From: an uncultured Campylobacterales bacterium
Lineage (GTDB): Bacteria > Campylobacterota > Campylobacteria > Campylobacterales > Sulfurimonadaceae
Assembly (NCBI GenBank): GCA_903892995.1
Contig: CAITKP010000080.1
Coordinates: 1 to 60,703, forward strand
Direction: 5' to 3'
DNA length: 60,703 nt
This document shows, piece by piece, positions 53,057-60,699 of the stretch. The first letter of the stretch is position 1; every line of letters starts with the position of its first letter. A program made the translations under genes and the position numbers. The notes beneath the pieces are model-generated. The model saw only the letters and a program-made list of their open reading frames with translations, was not told the DNA's origin and ran no database searches.

Positions 53057-53449
53057 ATGGTAAATGTTATTTTCTGCGGTTTTGGTGATGGAATGGATAA
53101 GCGTGTCGTTGCAAAGCAGGGTGATCTGCTGCTTCGTGTCGCCCTCAATAACGGTGTAATCATACCAACTGAGTGTAAAGATGGAATGTGCGGAAGCTGT
53201 GCTGTTCGTATTGAAGAGATCGGAACTATTCCATCAAACAATACAACAAGCGACATAGATCCAGATGGTTGGGATAAAAACAAATATACAACTTATATGG
53301 AAGAAAAAGAGCTAAACACACTAGTAGAGATGGGTGCAATCTCTAAACTTGAAGCTGAATCAGCACAACAATACACGCAACAAACAGCAGTAAGACTTGC
53401 ATGTCAATGTATCATTAAAGGTCCATTGCTTGTTAAACCGTTTGAATAA
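53057..53449 (+). CDS. [2Fe-2S] ferredoxin (130 residues)
   Basis: Plant-type [2Fe-2S] ferredoxin: CKDGMCGSC near residue 38 and the fourth ligand in ACQC near 115. The region between them (GTIPSNNTTSDIDPDGWDK) is an insert often seen in nif-associated FdxN/FdI-like proteins. Ribosome site AAGGAGAG. In the same run as nifW-nifZ; probably an electron donor or cluster carrier for nitrogenase. Confidence 0.9.
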   Translation: MVNVIFCGFGDGMDKRVVAKQGDLLLRVALNNGVIIPTECKDGMCGSCAVRIEEIGTIPSNNTTSDIDPDGWDKNKYTTYMEEKELNTLVEMGAISKLEAESAQQYTQQTAVRLACQCIIKGPLLVKPFE

Positions 53450-53473
53450 AAAATAAAAATAAAAGGAAACAAA

Positions 53474-53764
53474 ATGACAACTCGTGTAGAAATAATCAAT
53501 GACTTTTTAGCAATCAATGTAAAACCTGGTAAAACGATTCAAGATATCGTAGAAGCATCTGGAAGTGCTCTTCCATTTGGTTGTCGTGATGGCGAATGTG
53601 GTACATGTATCGTAACTATCGAATCTGGTATGGAGTTTATTAGCGAAGTAACAGAAAAAGAGAAAGCTGTTATGAAAATGTTGAATGAAGGTAGCCCAAA
53701 AGCTCGTCTCTCTTGCCAAATGAAAGTTGCTCATCCAAACGGTTTAGTACGCCTTAAATACTAA
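53474..53764 (+). CDS. [2Fe-2S] ferredoxin (96 residues)
   Basis: Second plant-type ferredoxin with CRDGECGTC (near 37-45) and ARLSCQMKV for the last ligand. 24 bp after the previous ferredoxin and followed by a strong terminator, so it ends the nifW-nifZ-fdx-fdx operon. Confidence 0.92.
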   Translation: MTTRVEIINDFLAINVKPGKTIQDIVEASGSALPFGCRDGECGTCIVTIESGMEFISEVTEKEKAVMKMLNEGSPKARLSCQMKVAHPNGLVRLKY

Positions 53765-53772
53765 AAACTCAA

Positions 53773-53796
53773 GTTGCCTCTATAGAAAGAGGCAAC
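53773..53796 (+). terminator. Terminator after ferredoxin operon
   Basis: GTTGCCTCT (53773-53781) pairs perfectly with AGAGGCAAC (53788-53796), 6-nt loop. It separates the ferredoxin operon from rpoN. The following 137 bp hold a TATAAT at 53895-53900 as a possible rpoN -10. Confidence 0.75.
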
Positions 53797-53933
53797 TGCT
53801 TCAAGCTCTTCAACTTATCAAAAAAATCTAGAATAGTAAATGCAACAGTATAAAAGATAAGCAAAGAGTTGTTTGTTATTTGGATTGAAATAACTATAAT
53901 TTATAAAGAATATAAGTAAGAAAAGAAGTTATC

Positions 53934-55202
53934 ATGAAACAAGAATATTCATTCAAGCAAAAACAACTGCCAAAACTTTCTATGCAGACTTGGTTACCTC
54001 TTTTACAGTGTTCTCTGAGTGATCTTGATAAACATATTCAAGTCATTAGTAATGAAAATCCATGTATTGAAGTCCAGTCTGGATTTGAGATAAGCGAGGG
54101 GTCAAGCTCAAAATCTCACATGGCTTTTATGGAATACCAAAACAATGTGACAAATGCCGCAAGTGATGAGATAGAGTGGATGAGTGTTGCGACAGAATCT
54201 CTATATGAAAAACTCGATAACCAGATTTGCGCACCGCTTTTTCCAACACCGATCTCACAAAAGATAGCAAAACAGATCATCTACTATATCAATGACGAGG
54301 GATATTTTGAGGGTGATGTCAAAGAGATAGCAAGCCAACTTGAGGTAGATATCTATAAAGTAGAACAGGTGCGTCAGCGTTTTTCTTACCTAGAGCCTAT
54401 CGGCGTGGGTGCGGTTGATTATAAAGAGTCATTTTTATTTCAATTAAACGACCATGAAATCGATGATGAGCTTAGTATTTTGCTCAGTGCTATGATTACC
54501 CAGTTTGACAAAATGGAAAAGTTTATCAATCATCCACGATTTCATGATGCAAAAGAGATGCTAAGAAAATTGCATAATCCACCAGCTATGAGTTACATGC
54601 AAGCAGAAGAAAATATCTTGCCTGATCTTTTCATAGAGACTAAAGATGAGCAGTTTGTCATCAAAATAAATCATGCTTTTTATCCAGATCTGCTTGTGAC
54701 TCAGATAGATAAATACGACAATTTTGCAAAACAGAAGTTTAAAGAAGCACGCGAACTTGTCAATCTGCTAGACCTGAGAAAAGCAACACTTTATAACATC
54801 GCTCTTGTTCTTCTTGAAAAACAGTATGCTTTTTTTATGGGAGGAAAACTGCTTCCGCTTAAACTCCAAGATGTCGCAGATGAACTCGGATTTAACGAAT
54901 CAACTATTTCTCGAGCTATTAGTGATAAGTATCTGGAGTGTGATAGAGGTGTTTACTCCTTTAAAGATTTTTTCTCAAACGCTATTGATAATGTCTCAAC
55001 TTCAGAGATAAAAGAGTTTTTAGTGAGACTTGTAGAGTGTGAAGATAAAAAAAATCCCCTCAGTGACAAGCATCTTCATGAAAGTATTGAGGGTAGATTT
55101 GGCATCAAAATGGTAAGACGCTCCATCGCAAAATACCGCCAAGAACTCGATATACCAGCGTTTAAAGAGAGACTCTTTTTATATAAACTTTCGATGAAGT
55201 GA
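53934..55202 (+). CDS. rpoN: RNA polymerase sigma-54 factor, nif-linked
   Basis: 422 residues. A region I-like N terminus (QKQLPKLSMQTWLPLLQCSLSDLDKHI), core-binding domain, HTH (DELGFNESTISRAISDKYLEC) and C-terminal RpoN box VRRSIAKYRQ at 394-403 (usual form ARRTVAKYRE). Short compared with enteric RpoN, as in Campylobacterota. It lies alone between a terminator and the P-II gene. Because flagellar rpoN is usually elsewhere, this may be a nif-specific paralogue; the window cannot show whether another copy exists. Confidence 0.93.
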   Translation: MKQEYSFKQKQLPKLSMQTWLPLLQCSLSDLDKHIQVISNENPCIEVQSGFEISEGSSSKSHMAFMEYQNNVTNAASDEIEWMSVATESLYEKLDNQICAPLFPTPISQKIAKQIIYYINDEGYFEGDVKEIASQLEVDIYKVEQVRQRFSYLEPIGVGAVDYKESFLFQLNDHEIDDELSILLSAMITQFDKMEKFINHPRFHDAKEMLRKLHNPPAMSYMQAEENILPDLFIETKDEQFVIKINHAFYPDLLVTQIDKYDNFAKQKFKEARELVNLLDLRKATLYNIALVLLEKQYAFFMGGKLLPLKLQDVADELGFNESTISRAISDKYLECDRGVYSFKDFFSNAIDNVSTSEIKEFLVRLVECEDKKNPLSDKHLHESIEGRFGIKMVRRSIAKYRQELDIPAFKERLFLYKLSMK

Positions 55203-55213
55203 GTGAAAAAAGG

Positions 55214-55243
55214 CTTACACCCAAAGGGTACTTTACATGTAAG
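55214..55243. repeat. 30-bp hairpin repeat, copy C
   Basis: CTTACA-CCC-AAA-GGG-TACTTTACA-TGTAAG, 12 bp after the rpoN stop and before the convergent P-II gene. The right arm contains TTACATGTAA (55233-55242), linking the hairpin family and the 10-bp palindrome. Confidence 0.65.
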
Positions 55244-55283
55244 CGATTTTAACTAATCGCTTACACAGTTTTTATGATGGTTT

Positions 55284-55682
55284 TTATGATGCAGGTGTAT
55301 CGATTGCAGTGAAGTAGCTATCTGCGAGATTTTTCTTTTTCTGGATCGTTGGATGCGCTAAAGCAGATTCATTGATCTCTCCTGTTCTGATTCTTTCCAC
55401 TTCTAAGACTGGAGTGACCCACATCTTTCCTGAACCATTTTCCGTATCACGAGTATTCGCGCGGATCGCTTCTTTTGCTGATTCTTTGAATGTTTCATTT
55501 GAAACTACGATATCAAGACGTACTTTGCTATCTAACTCTGTTTCACCACTCTCTTTTATAAAACCTAATCCACCTTTACCAAGTACTTGGCTGATAGTGA
55601 CACCCTCTATCTCTTTCTCTTTAAGATCAGTTAAAACATCTTGGAGACAACTATTGTTAAAAATGGCAGTGAGTAAATACAT
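55284..55682 (-). CDS. P-II family nitrogen regulator-like protein
   Basis: 132 residues from ATG 55682, which has AAAGGA upstream; a longer in-frame start is unlikely. It has the P-II C-terminal signature GSGKMWVTPVLEVERIRTGE and a GlnB-like start (MYLLTAIFNNSCLQDVLTDL). The T-loop (about 36-52) is short and lacks the tyrosine that is uridylylated, and the C terminus is extended by about 20 residues. A nif-specific variant is likely. It is divergent from nifU and carries its own -24/-12-like element. Confidence 0.88.
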   Translation of the reverse strand: MYLLTAIFNNSCLQDVLTDLKEKEIEGVTISQVLGKGGLGFIKESGETELDSKVRLDIVVSNETFKESAKEAIRANTRDTENGSGKMWVTPVLEVERIRTGEINESALAHPTIQKKKNLADSYFTAIDTPAS

Positions 55683-55711
55683 GGAGAATCCTTTAGTTAA
55701 TTTAGAACTAA

Positions 55712-55729
55712 ATTGCAATTATCGTTCTA
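55712..55729 (-). promoter_or_regulatory. Sigma54-like -24/-12 element, P-II gene
   Basis: On the minus strand: TAGAACG-ATAA-TTGCAAT. Nearly identical to the nifB element. It predicts a start near 55703, 21 nt before the ATG. Confidence 0.6.
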
Positions 55730-55746
55730 GAATCAGAGAGAACCAT

Positions 55747-55756
55747 ACATTTTTGT
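55747..55756. promoter_or_regulatory. ACA-W4-TGT palindrome between P-II and nifU
   Basis: ACATTTTTGT, centred about 48 bp from the predicted P-II start and about 53 bp from the predicted nifU start, so one site could serve both directions. Confidence 0.55.
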
Positions 55757-55778
55757 TATTTTTTTTAAATACCTCTTT

Positions 55779-55797
55779 AAGAATAGGAATTGCATAA
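55779..55797 (+). promoter_or_regulatory. Sigma54-like -24/-12 element, nifU operon
   Basis: AAGAATA-GGAA-TTGCATAA. GC at 55792-55793 predicts a start near 55805, 20 nt before nifU. Confidence 0.6.
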
Positions 55798-55824
55798 CCC
55801 TTTGTAATGAAATAAAAGGAAAAA

Positions 55825-56799
55825 ATGATGGCTAGAAATGATTTGATTGGTGGTGCATTGTGGGAAGAGTACTCAACTGAAGTACAGCGTCGTATGAACA
55901 ATCCTATAAATATGGGAGAGATCACTGAAGAAGAAGCGGGTGATAACCAACTCATCATCGCTGACTTTGGCGCTGAGAGCTGCGGAGATGCGGTAAGACT
56001 TTATTGGCTCATTGACCCAAAAACAGACACAATCGAAAAAAGTAAATTTAAAAGTTTTGGTTGTGGGACGGCTATTGCATCATCTGATATGATGGCTGAG
56101 CTTTGTATGGGTAAAACTGTAGATGACGCGCTTAAAATCACAAATATCGACGTAGAAAAAGCGCTTCGTGATGAGGCAGATATTCCAGCAGTTCCAGGGC
56201 AAAAAATGCACTGTTCCGTTATGGCTTACGATGTTATCAAAAAAGCAGCATCAATCTACAAAAATGTAGATATGGAGAGTTTTGAGACAGAGTTTATCAT
56301 CTGTGAATGTGCGCGTGTTTCTCAAGATACACTCAAACAAGTGATTAAACTCAATAAACTCTCCTCAATCGAAGAGATTACAGACTATACAAAAGCGGGT
56401 GGTTTTTGTAAGTCTTGTATCAAAGCTGGTGGGCATGAAGTTAAAGATGTTTATATTATGGATATTCTCGAAGAGATAAAAGCTGAGATGGACGCAGAAG
56501 AGCGATCACGCAAAGTTATCGAAGCAAAAGGGGATGGTACTTTTGAATCTATGGGACTTGTGATGAAGATAAAATCAGTTGAGTCAATACTCGAAGAGTA
56601 TATCCGCCCAACTTTAAAAGCAGACAACGGAAATGTAGAACTCATCGACATCAAAGAGGAAAACGGAGTATTTAACGTACTTATAAAATACCAAGGTGAG
56701 TGTATGAGCTGCTCTATGAATACAACGACTACCTTGGCGGGTATAGAAGATATGCTCAAGTTTAAACTCAAAGCAAATATCAAAGTAATAGTTACTTAA
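55825..56799 (+). CDS. nifU: Fe-S cluster assembly scaffold NifU
   Basis: 324 residues in the full three-domain form: an IscU-like scaffold with AESCGDAV, FGCGTAIAS and MHCSVMA; a central [2Fe-2S] domain (IICECARVS...GGFCKSCI); and a C-terminal Nfu domain with GECMSCSM. It builds clusters for NifH and for the NifB precursor. ATG 55828 is an alternative start. nifS, its usual partner, is not in the window. Confidence 0.97.
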   Translation: MMARNDLIGGALWEEYSTEVQRRMNNPINMGEITEEEAGDNQLIIADFGAESCGDAVRLYWLIDPKTDTIEKSKFKSFGCGTAIASSDMMAELCMGKTVDDALKITNIDVEKALRDEADIPAVPGQKMHCSVMAYDVIKKAASIYKNVDMESFETEFIICECARVSQDTLKQVIKLNKLSSIEEITDYTKAGGFCKSCIKAGGHEVKDVYIMDILEEIKAEMDAEERSRKVIEAKGDGTFESMGLVMKIKSVESILEEYIRPTLKADNGNVELIDIKEENGVFNVLIKYQGECMSCSMNTTTTLAGIEDMLKFKLKANIKVIVT

Positions 56800-56800
56800 G

Positions 56801-57922
56801 ATGCAGTGCGCGACAAAAGAGGGGACTTTTTCGTATCTTAAGCAGTTTGCTAAATATAGTAAAGATTTTTATGGATTTAGCGGCGACTTTTTTATCTCCT
56901 CGCTTGGGCTTGGAACATTTCGTAAAGAGCCTTATAGAGAGGAAAATTATGTCGTTAATTACAAAGAGTCTGTAAAACTTGCTGTATTAAATGGCATAAA
57001 TCATATCGATACAGCGATCAACTACCGTTATCAGGTGAGTGAACAAGAGATCGGTGAGGCTTTGAGTGAACTTTTTTCAGAACAAAAAGCTTCACGTGAA
57101 CAGCTTGTCATCACATCTAAAGCTGGTTTTATTCCTCTTGAATTTCCTTTTCCAGAGAATCCATATAGATGGATCGAGGAAAATATTCTAGATAAAGAGC
57201 TGGCTACAAAAGATGAGATAGTCATCGATCAACACTGTTTGTCGCCTAAATATTTGCGTTGGAGCGTTGAACACTCTTTGCAAAATCTAGGGGTAGAGAG
57301 TTTAGATATTTTGTATCTGCATAACCCCGAAACACAGCTTGGATATGTTGATTATGAAACACTTTTAAAACGTATAGAAGAGGCTTTTTCTCTTTTTGAA
57401 ACGCTTGTAAAAGAGGGCAAAATCGCCTCTTATGGGATCGCTTCATGGAATGGTTTTTTATATGAAGAGAGCCATAAAGAGTATTTGAGTTTGATGGATA
57501 TTGTGAATATTGCCAAAAAGGTCGGAGGTGAAAAACACCATTTTAAGTACCTTCAGTCTCCATACAATCTGGCAAAATCTGAGGCGTATCACTTTCAAAA
57601 CCAAAAGGGGCCTGATGGGCGTTATTATACTTTGATGCAAGCAGCAAGAGGATTTGGACTGCAACTTATCGGTTCATCTTCACTCTTACAGCTGAATCTT
57701 TTTAAAGGAAAATTTGCGCCATCCATCGCAGAAACTTTAGGAACATCAGAGTTTAATGATCTGCTGAGTGCTTTACAGTTTGCACGTTCAAGCGGAGTGT
57801 TAAGTGCGCTTTTTGGTGCGGTCGATCCCTTACATGTAAGAGATAATCTCACTCTTGCGTATCTGCCAAAAACAGACCTAGTTAAAATAAAATCACTCTT
57901 TGGAGAAAAAGATGCTTTATGA
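56801..57922 (+). CDS. Aldo/keto reductase in nifU operon
   Basis: 373 residues, aldo/keto reductase barrel: SSLGLGTFRKEP at the start, the tetrad residues D and Y in IDTAINYRY, K in ITSKAGF, H in LYLHNPE, and the late NADP-binding part near SSGVLSALFGAVDP. It begins 1 bp after nifU and overlaps the flavoprotein gene by 11 bp. The substrate is unknown; a redox helper role in cluster assembly is speculative. Contains TTACATGTAA at 57830-57839. Confidence 0.85.
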   Translation: MQCATKEGTFSYLKQFAKYSKDFYGFSGDFFISSLGLGTFRKEPYREENYVVNYKESVKLAVLNGINHIDTAINYRYQVSEQEIGEALSELFSEQKASREQLVITSKAGFIPLEFPFPENPYRWIEENILDKELATKDEIVIDQHCLSPKYLRWSVEHSLQNLGVESLDILYLHNPETQLGYVDYETLLKRIEEAFSLFETLVKEGKIASYGIASWNGFLYEESHKEYLSLMDIVNIAKKVGGEKHHFKYLQSPYNLAKSEAYHFQNQKGPDGRYYTLMQAARGFGLQLIGSSSLLQLNLFKGKFAPSIAETLGTSEFNDLLSALQFARSSGVLSALFGAVDPLHVRDNLTLAYLPKTDLVKIKSLFGEKDAL

Positions 57923-59567
57923 CGTTATAGTTGTCGGAAGTGGAATATCTGGACTTTTTGCCGCTTTATATGCAAAACGCTCAGGTGGCAATGTTGTCAT
58001 CATTACTAAAAGCAACCCTTTTCGTTCAAACTCTGCGGTGGCTTCTGGAGGCATTAATGCAGTCATTCATGTTTCACAAGAGGATTCAATCAATAAGCAT
58101 ATAACAGATACTATCAATGGTGCAGATGGTCTCACTAATGAGGCAAATATCAGCGAGATGTGTAAAGATGCTCCAAATATTATCGCAGAACTGAGTAAGA
58201 TTGGCGTGAAGTTTGATGCAGACGATGATGGCATTATCAAACAGCGTCCCTTTGGTGGAACTTCCTCAAAGCGAACCTGTTATATAGCAGACAGAACTGG
58301 AAGCGCCATTGTTCAAAATCTTTTGCAGCAGTGCCGCAAAGAGGGTGTAGAAATCCTGAGTAACCACCAACTTTTAAACATCATAAAGTTCAATGACAAG
58401 TTAGCGGGTATCACTCTTTTACACCGTGAAGATTCCCATGTTACGGCTTTTGCCTGTAAAGCACTTGTTCTTGCAGGTGGCGGATATGCTGGTATATACA
58501 GAGGTCACTCAACAAATCCGCAAGAGAGTTCAGGCGATGCGATCGCTGTTGCGCTTCGTGCTGGGATGAGGGTTTCAAACCTTGAATTTATCCAGTTTCA
58601 TCCGACAACGCTTAAAAATGGTTCACTCATCAGTGAAGCCGCTCGCGGTGAGGGCGCTTACATTGTCGATGAAACAGAGACACGTTTTACCGATGAACTT
58701 CAAACAAGAGATAAACTCTCTCGTGCCATATTAGAACATATCAAAGATGGACATAAAGTCTATCTTGATTTTAGACATCTATCTCCAGAGCTTATTGAGA
58801 CAAAACTGCCATCAACACAAAAGATGGCATTAAACAGCGCTGGCATAGACATACGAACAGAGCTTTTAGAGATAACACCCTCAGCGCACTACACAATAGG
58901 CGGAATCTGGACAAGAGAGGATACTTCTACCGACTTGGAGGGTGTCTTTGCTTGTGGCGAATGTGCGGCAACGGGAGTGCATGGAGCCAATAGACTTGGA
59001 GGAAACTCTTTGCTTGAGGGTGCACATTTTGGAAAAATCGCTGGGAAAGAAGCGGCAAAGAGAGCCCAAAAAGTTGAATTTTTACCAATAGATTTTGCTC
59101 AAGTAAACAAAGATTATCGTCGAGTGAAGATGATTTTAGAGGATGAAAGTCATTTTAATATCAACTCGATGAGAAAAAATCTTGGAGAGACTCTGTTTAA
59201 AGAGGTCGGTGTTTATCGTGATGAAGAGATGCTTATCAACGCTTTAGAATATGTGCATTATCTGATGAAAAATCAGTATGGGCTCCACTGTGTAAATAAA
59301 GAGATACACAATAATGTCGAACTCTCAGCAATCTTAGAGTTTAGAAACGCACTTGTTGTCGCTGAAGCAGTTGTGCTAAGTGCGATTAAAAGAGAGGAGA
59401 GTCGAGGAGTACACTATAGGACAGATTTTCCTGAGCGTGATGATAAATTTTTTGGGATGTCGTCGTATGTGAAAAAAATAGGGCAGAACTTCTTGAGGAT
59501 CTCTTTTGAGGATGATCTTTTAGAGAAGTTTATCTATAAGATCAAAACATATTTTAAAAAATTATAA
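57912..59567 (+). CDS. FAD-dependent oxidoreductase, L-aspartate oxidase/FrdA-like
   Basis: 551 residues from ATG 57912 (GGAG 6 bp upstream); an in-frame TTG at 57900 is less likely. Motifs: DVIVVGSGISGLFAAL for FAD, FHPTTL, EAARGEGAYIVD, SAHYTIGGI and GVHGANRLGGNSLLEG, as in NadB and fumarate reductase flavoproteins. It lies between the aldo/keto reductase and nifT, so it is probably a nif-regulon paralogue and not the NAD-biosynthesis enzyme, though NadB is not excluded. Confidence 0.85.
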   Translation: MLYDVIVVGSGISGLFAALYAKRSGGNVVIITKSNPFRSNSAVASGGINAVIHVSQEDSINKHITDTINGADGLTNEANISEMCKDAPNIIAELSKIGVKFDADDDGIIKQRPFGGTSSKRTCYIADRTGSAIVQNLLQQCRKEGVEILSNHQLLNIIKFNDKLAGITLLHREDSHVTAFACKALVLAGGGYAGIYRGHSTNPQESSGDAIAVALRAGMRVSNLEFIQFHPTTLKNGSLISEAARGEGAYIVDETETRFTDELQTRDKLSRAILEHIKDGHKVYLDFRHLSPELIETKLPSTQKMALNSAGIDIRTELLEITPSAHYTIGGIWTREDTSTDLEGVFACGECAATGVHGANRLGGNSLLEGAHFGKIAGKEAAKRAQKVEFLPIDFAQVNKDYRRVKMILEDESHFNINSMRKNLGETLFKEVGVYRDEEMLINALEYVHYLMKNQYGLHCVNKEIHNNVELSAILEFRNALVVAEAVVLSAIKREESRGVHYRTDFPERDDKFFGMSSYVKKIGQNFLRISFEDDLLEKFIYKIKTYFKKL

Positions 59568-59577
59568 GGAGTTTAAA

Positions 59578-59799
59578 ATGGCAAAAGTAATGTTGAGAGA
59601 AGATGATAACGGAAAAGTTCTTTTCTATGTTGCAAAAAAAGATATGGAGGAGATCATCTCAACTCTAGAGTTTGACACTGAAGAAAAATGGGGCGGTGAA
59701 GTAAGCCTGACAAACGGTGACGTATGGTTCATAAAACCAGATGTAAAAAAACTACCAAACGAAGTAGATGCAAAAATAATCACACGCGGTGATAACTAA
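59578..59799 (+). CDS. nifT: NifT/FixU
   Basis: 73 residues, complete NifT family match (MAKVMLRED...LFYVAKKDMEEII...WGGEVSLTNGDVWFI). Usually next to nifK; here it ends the nifU operon. Ribosome site AAGGAG. Role in nitrogenase maturation is unclear in all organisms. Confidence 0.93.
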   Translation: MAKVMLREDDNGKVLFYVAKKDMEEIISTLEFDTEEKWGGEVSLTNGDVWFIKPDVKKLPNEVDAKIITRGDN

Positions 59800-59812
59800 A
59801 ACCTCCAAGAAT

Positions 59813-59835
59813 AAGCCTTTTAAAAGGGCTTTTCT
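59813..59835 (+). terminator. Terminator after nifT
   Basis: AAGCC (59813-59817) pairs with GGCTT (59827-59831), extended by TTTT/AAAA with one bulged G, followed by TTCT. It closes the nifU-nifT operon. Confidence 0.65.
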
Positions 59836-59907
59836 ACACATAATACTTCTCACTAAATCAAGTGGTTTTTTCTTTCACACGAGCTCCTAAACATTAAATA
59901 ATATAGC

Positions 59908-60016
59908 TTACATGTAAGGCTTTTTTCATTCATTTAAATCAACGTGTTTTGTGTCAATTTATTTTGATTTGATGGGTTGTTTTATGTATAATGTTTAGTG
60001 GGTAAAATAGTTAAGC
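59908..60016 (+). repeat. Cassette-array leader copy 2 (attI-like site with promoter)
   Basis: Diverged copy of 39650-39769. It begins TTACATGTAA, shares TTTTGTGTCAATT and GGTTGTTTTAT, and ends in core GTTAAGC (60010-60016). It has a better promoter than copy 1: TTGATT (59964-59969), 17-bp spacer, TATAAT (59987-59992), pointing at the next gene. Confidence 0.65.
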
Positions 60017-60042
60017 ATCAATAACTACAAAGGAATATATTA

Positions 60043-60699
60043 ATGTCACAACAGCAGCTAATTCAAAAACTTATCACTGAAAAAGAAAATCTATATATAG
60101 AATTTAAATACAAATGGTATTGGGATAATGGAACCAAGCCTCAAGAATCACAATGGGGAGAATTTCTTAAAGATTTTGTAGCATTAATAAACTGCAATGA
60201 ACAATATATTGAAGAAAGCAAGTACCTTATCATTGGAATAGATGAAAATGAACTTGAATATAAAAATAGAATTATAGATGTTAATTTGAATGACAATAAT
60301 TTTCCAACATTGGCAATCTTACAAGAAAAAATAATTAAAAAGTTAAACGATTATTTTAGAATAGAATTAGAAGAAATAAATGTTTTTGATAATTTTACTC
60401 TTGAGTACTACCGAGTAGAAAATAAAAAAATATTGGTTTTTGAGATTAGACCTACAAAAAGTATACTTATTTTACAGAGAGATTTAACCGACAAGAAAAG
60501 AACGGAAAAAAAGAATAATGTTTTTATTAGAGGCATTAAAGAAACAAATGATCCGGAAGTATTAAATGCATCTCCAGAAGTTTTAGAAGTTTTATCACAA
60601 AAGATTAGAGAATATAGAGAAAAAGTTACACAAGAAGATAGAAAAACTAAAAGTATAGAAAAAACTATAAATTTATTTGTACAAAATAATCATAGTTAG
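60043..60699 (+). CDS. Schlafen/AlbA_2-domain protein
   Basis: 218 residues. The N-terminal ~160 match the AlbA_2 (Schlafen-type) domain: NLYIEFKYKWYWD, FLKDFVALINC, YLIIGIDENELEY, FEIRPTKSILIL and VFIRGIKETNDP. The helical C terminus ends close to the window edge. It sits just after the second attI-like leader, so it is probably a cassette gene; its closing attC (expected GCTTAAC) would be outside the window. These proteins are linked to defence or RNA cleavage. Confidence 0.8.
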   Translation: MSQQQLIQKLITEKENLYIEFKYKWYWDNGTKPQESQWGEFLKDFVALINCNEQYIEESKYLIIGIDENELEYKNRIIDVNLNDNNFPTLAILQEKIIKKLNDYFRIELEEINVFDNFTLEYYRVENKKILVFEIRPTKSILILQRDLTDKKRTEKKNNVFIRGIKETNDPEVLNASPEVLEVLSQKIREYREKVTQEDRKTKSIEKTINLFVQNNHS

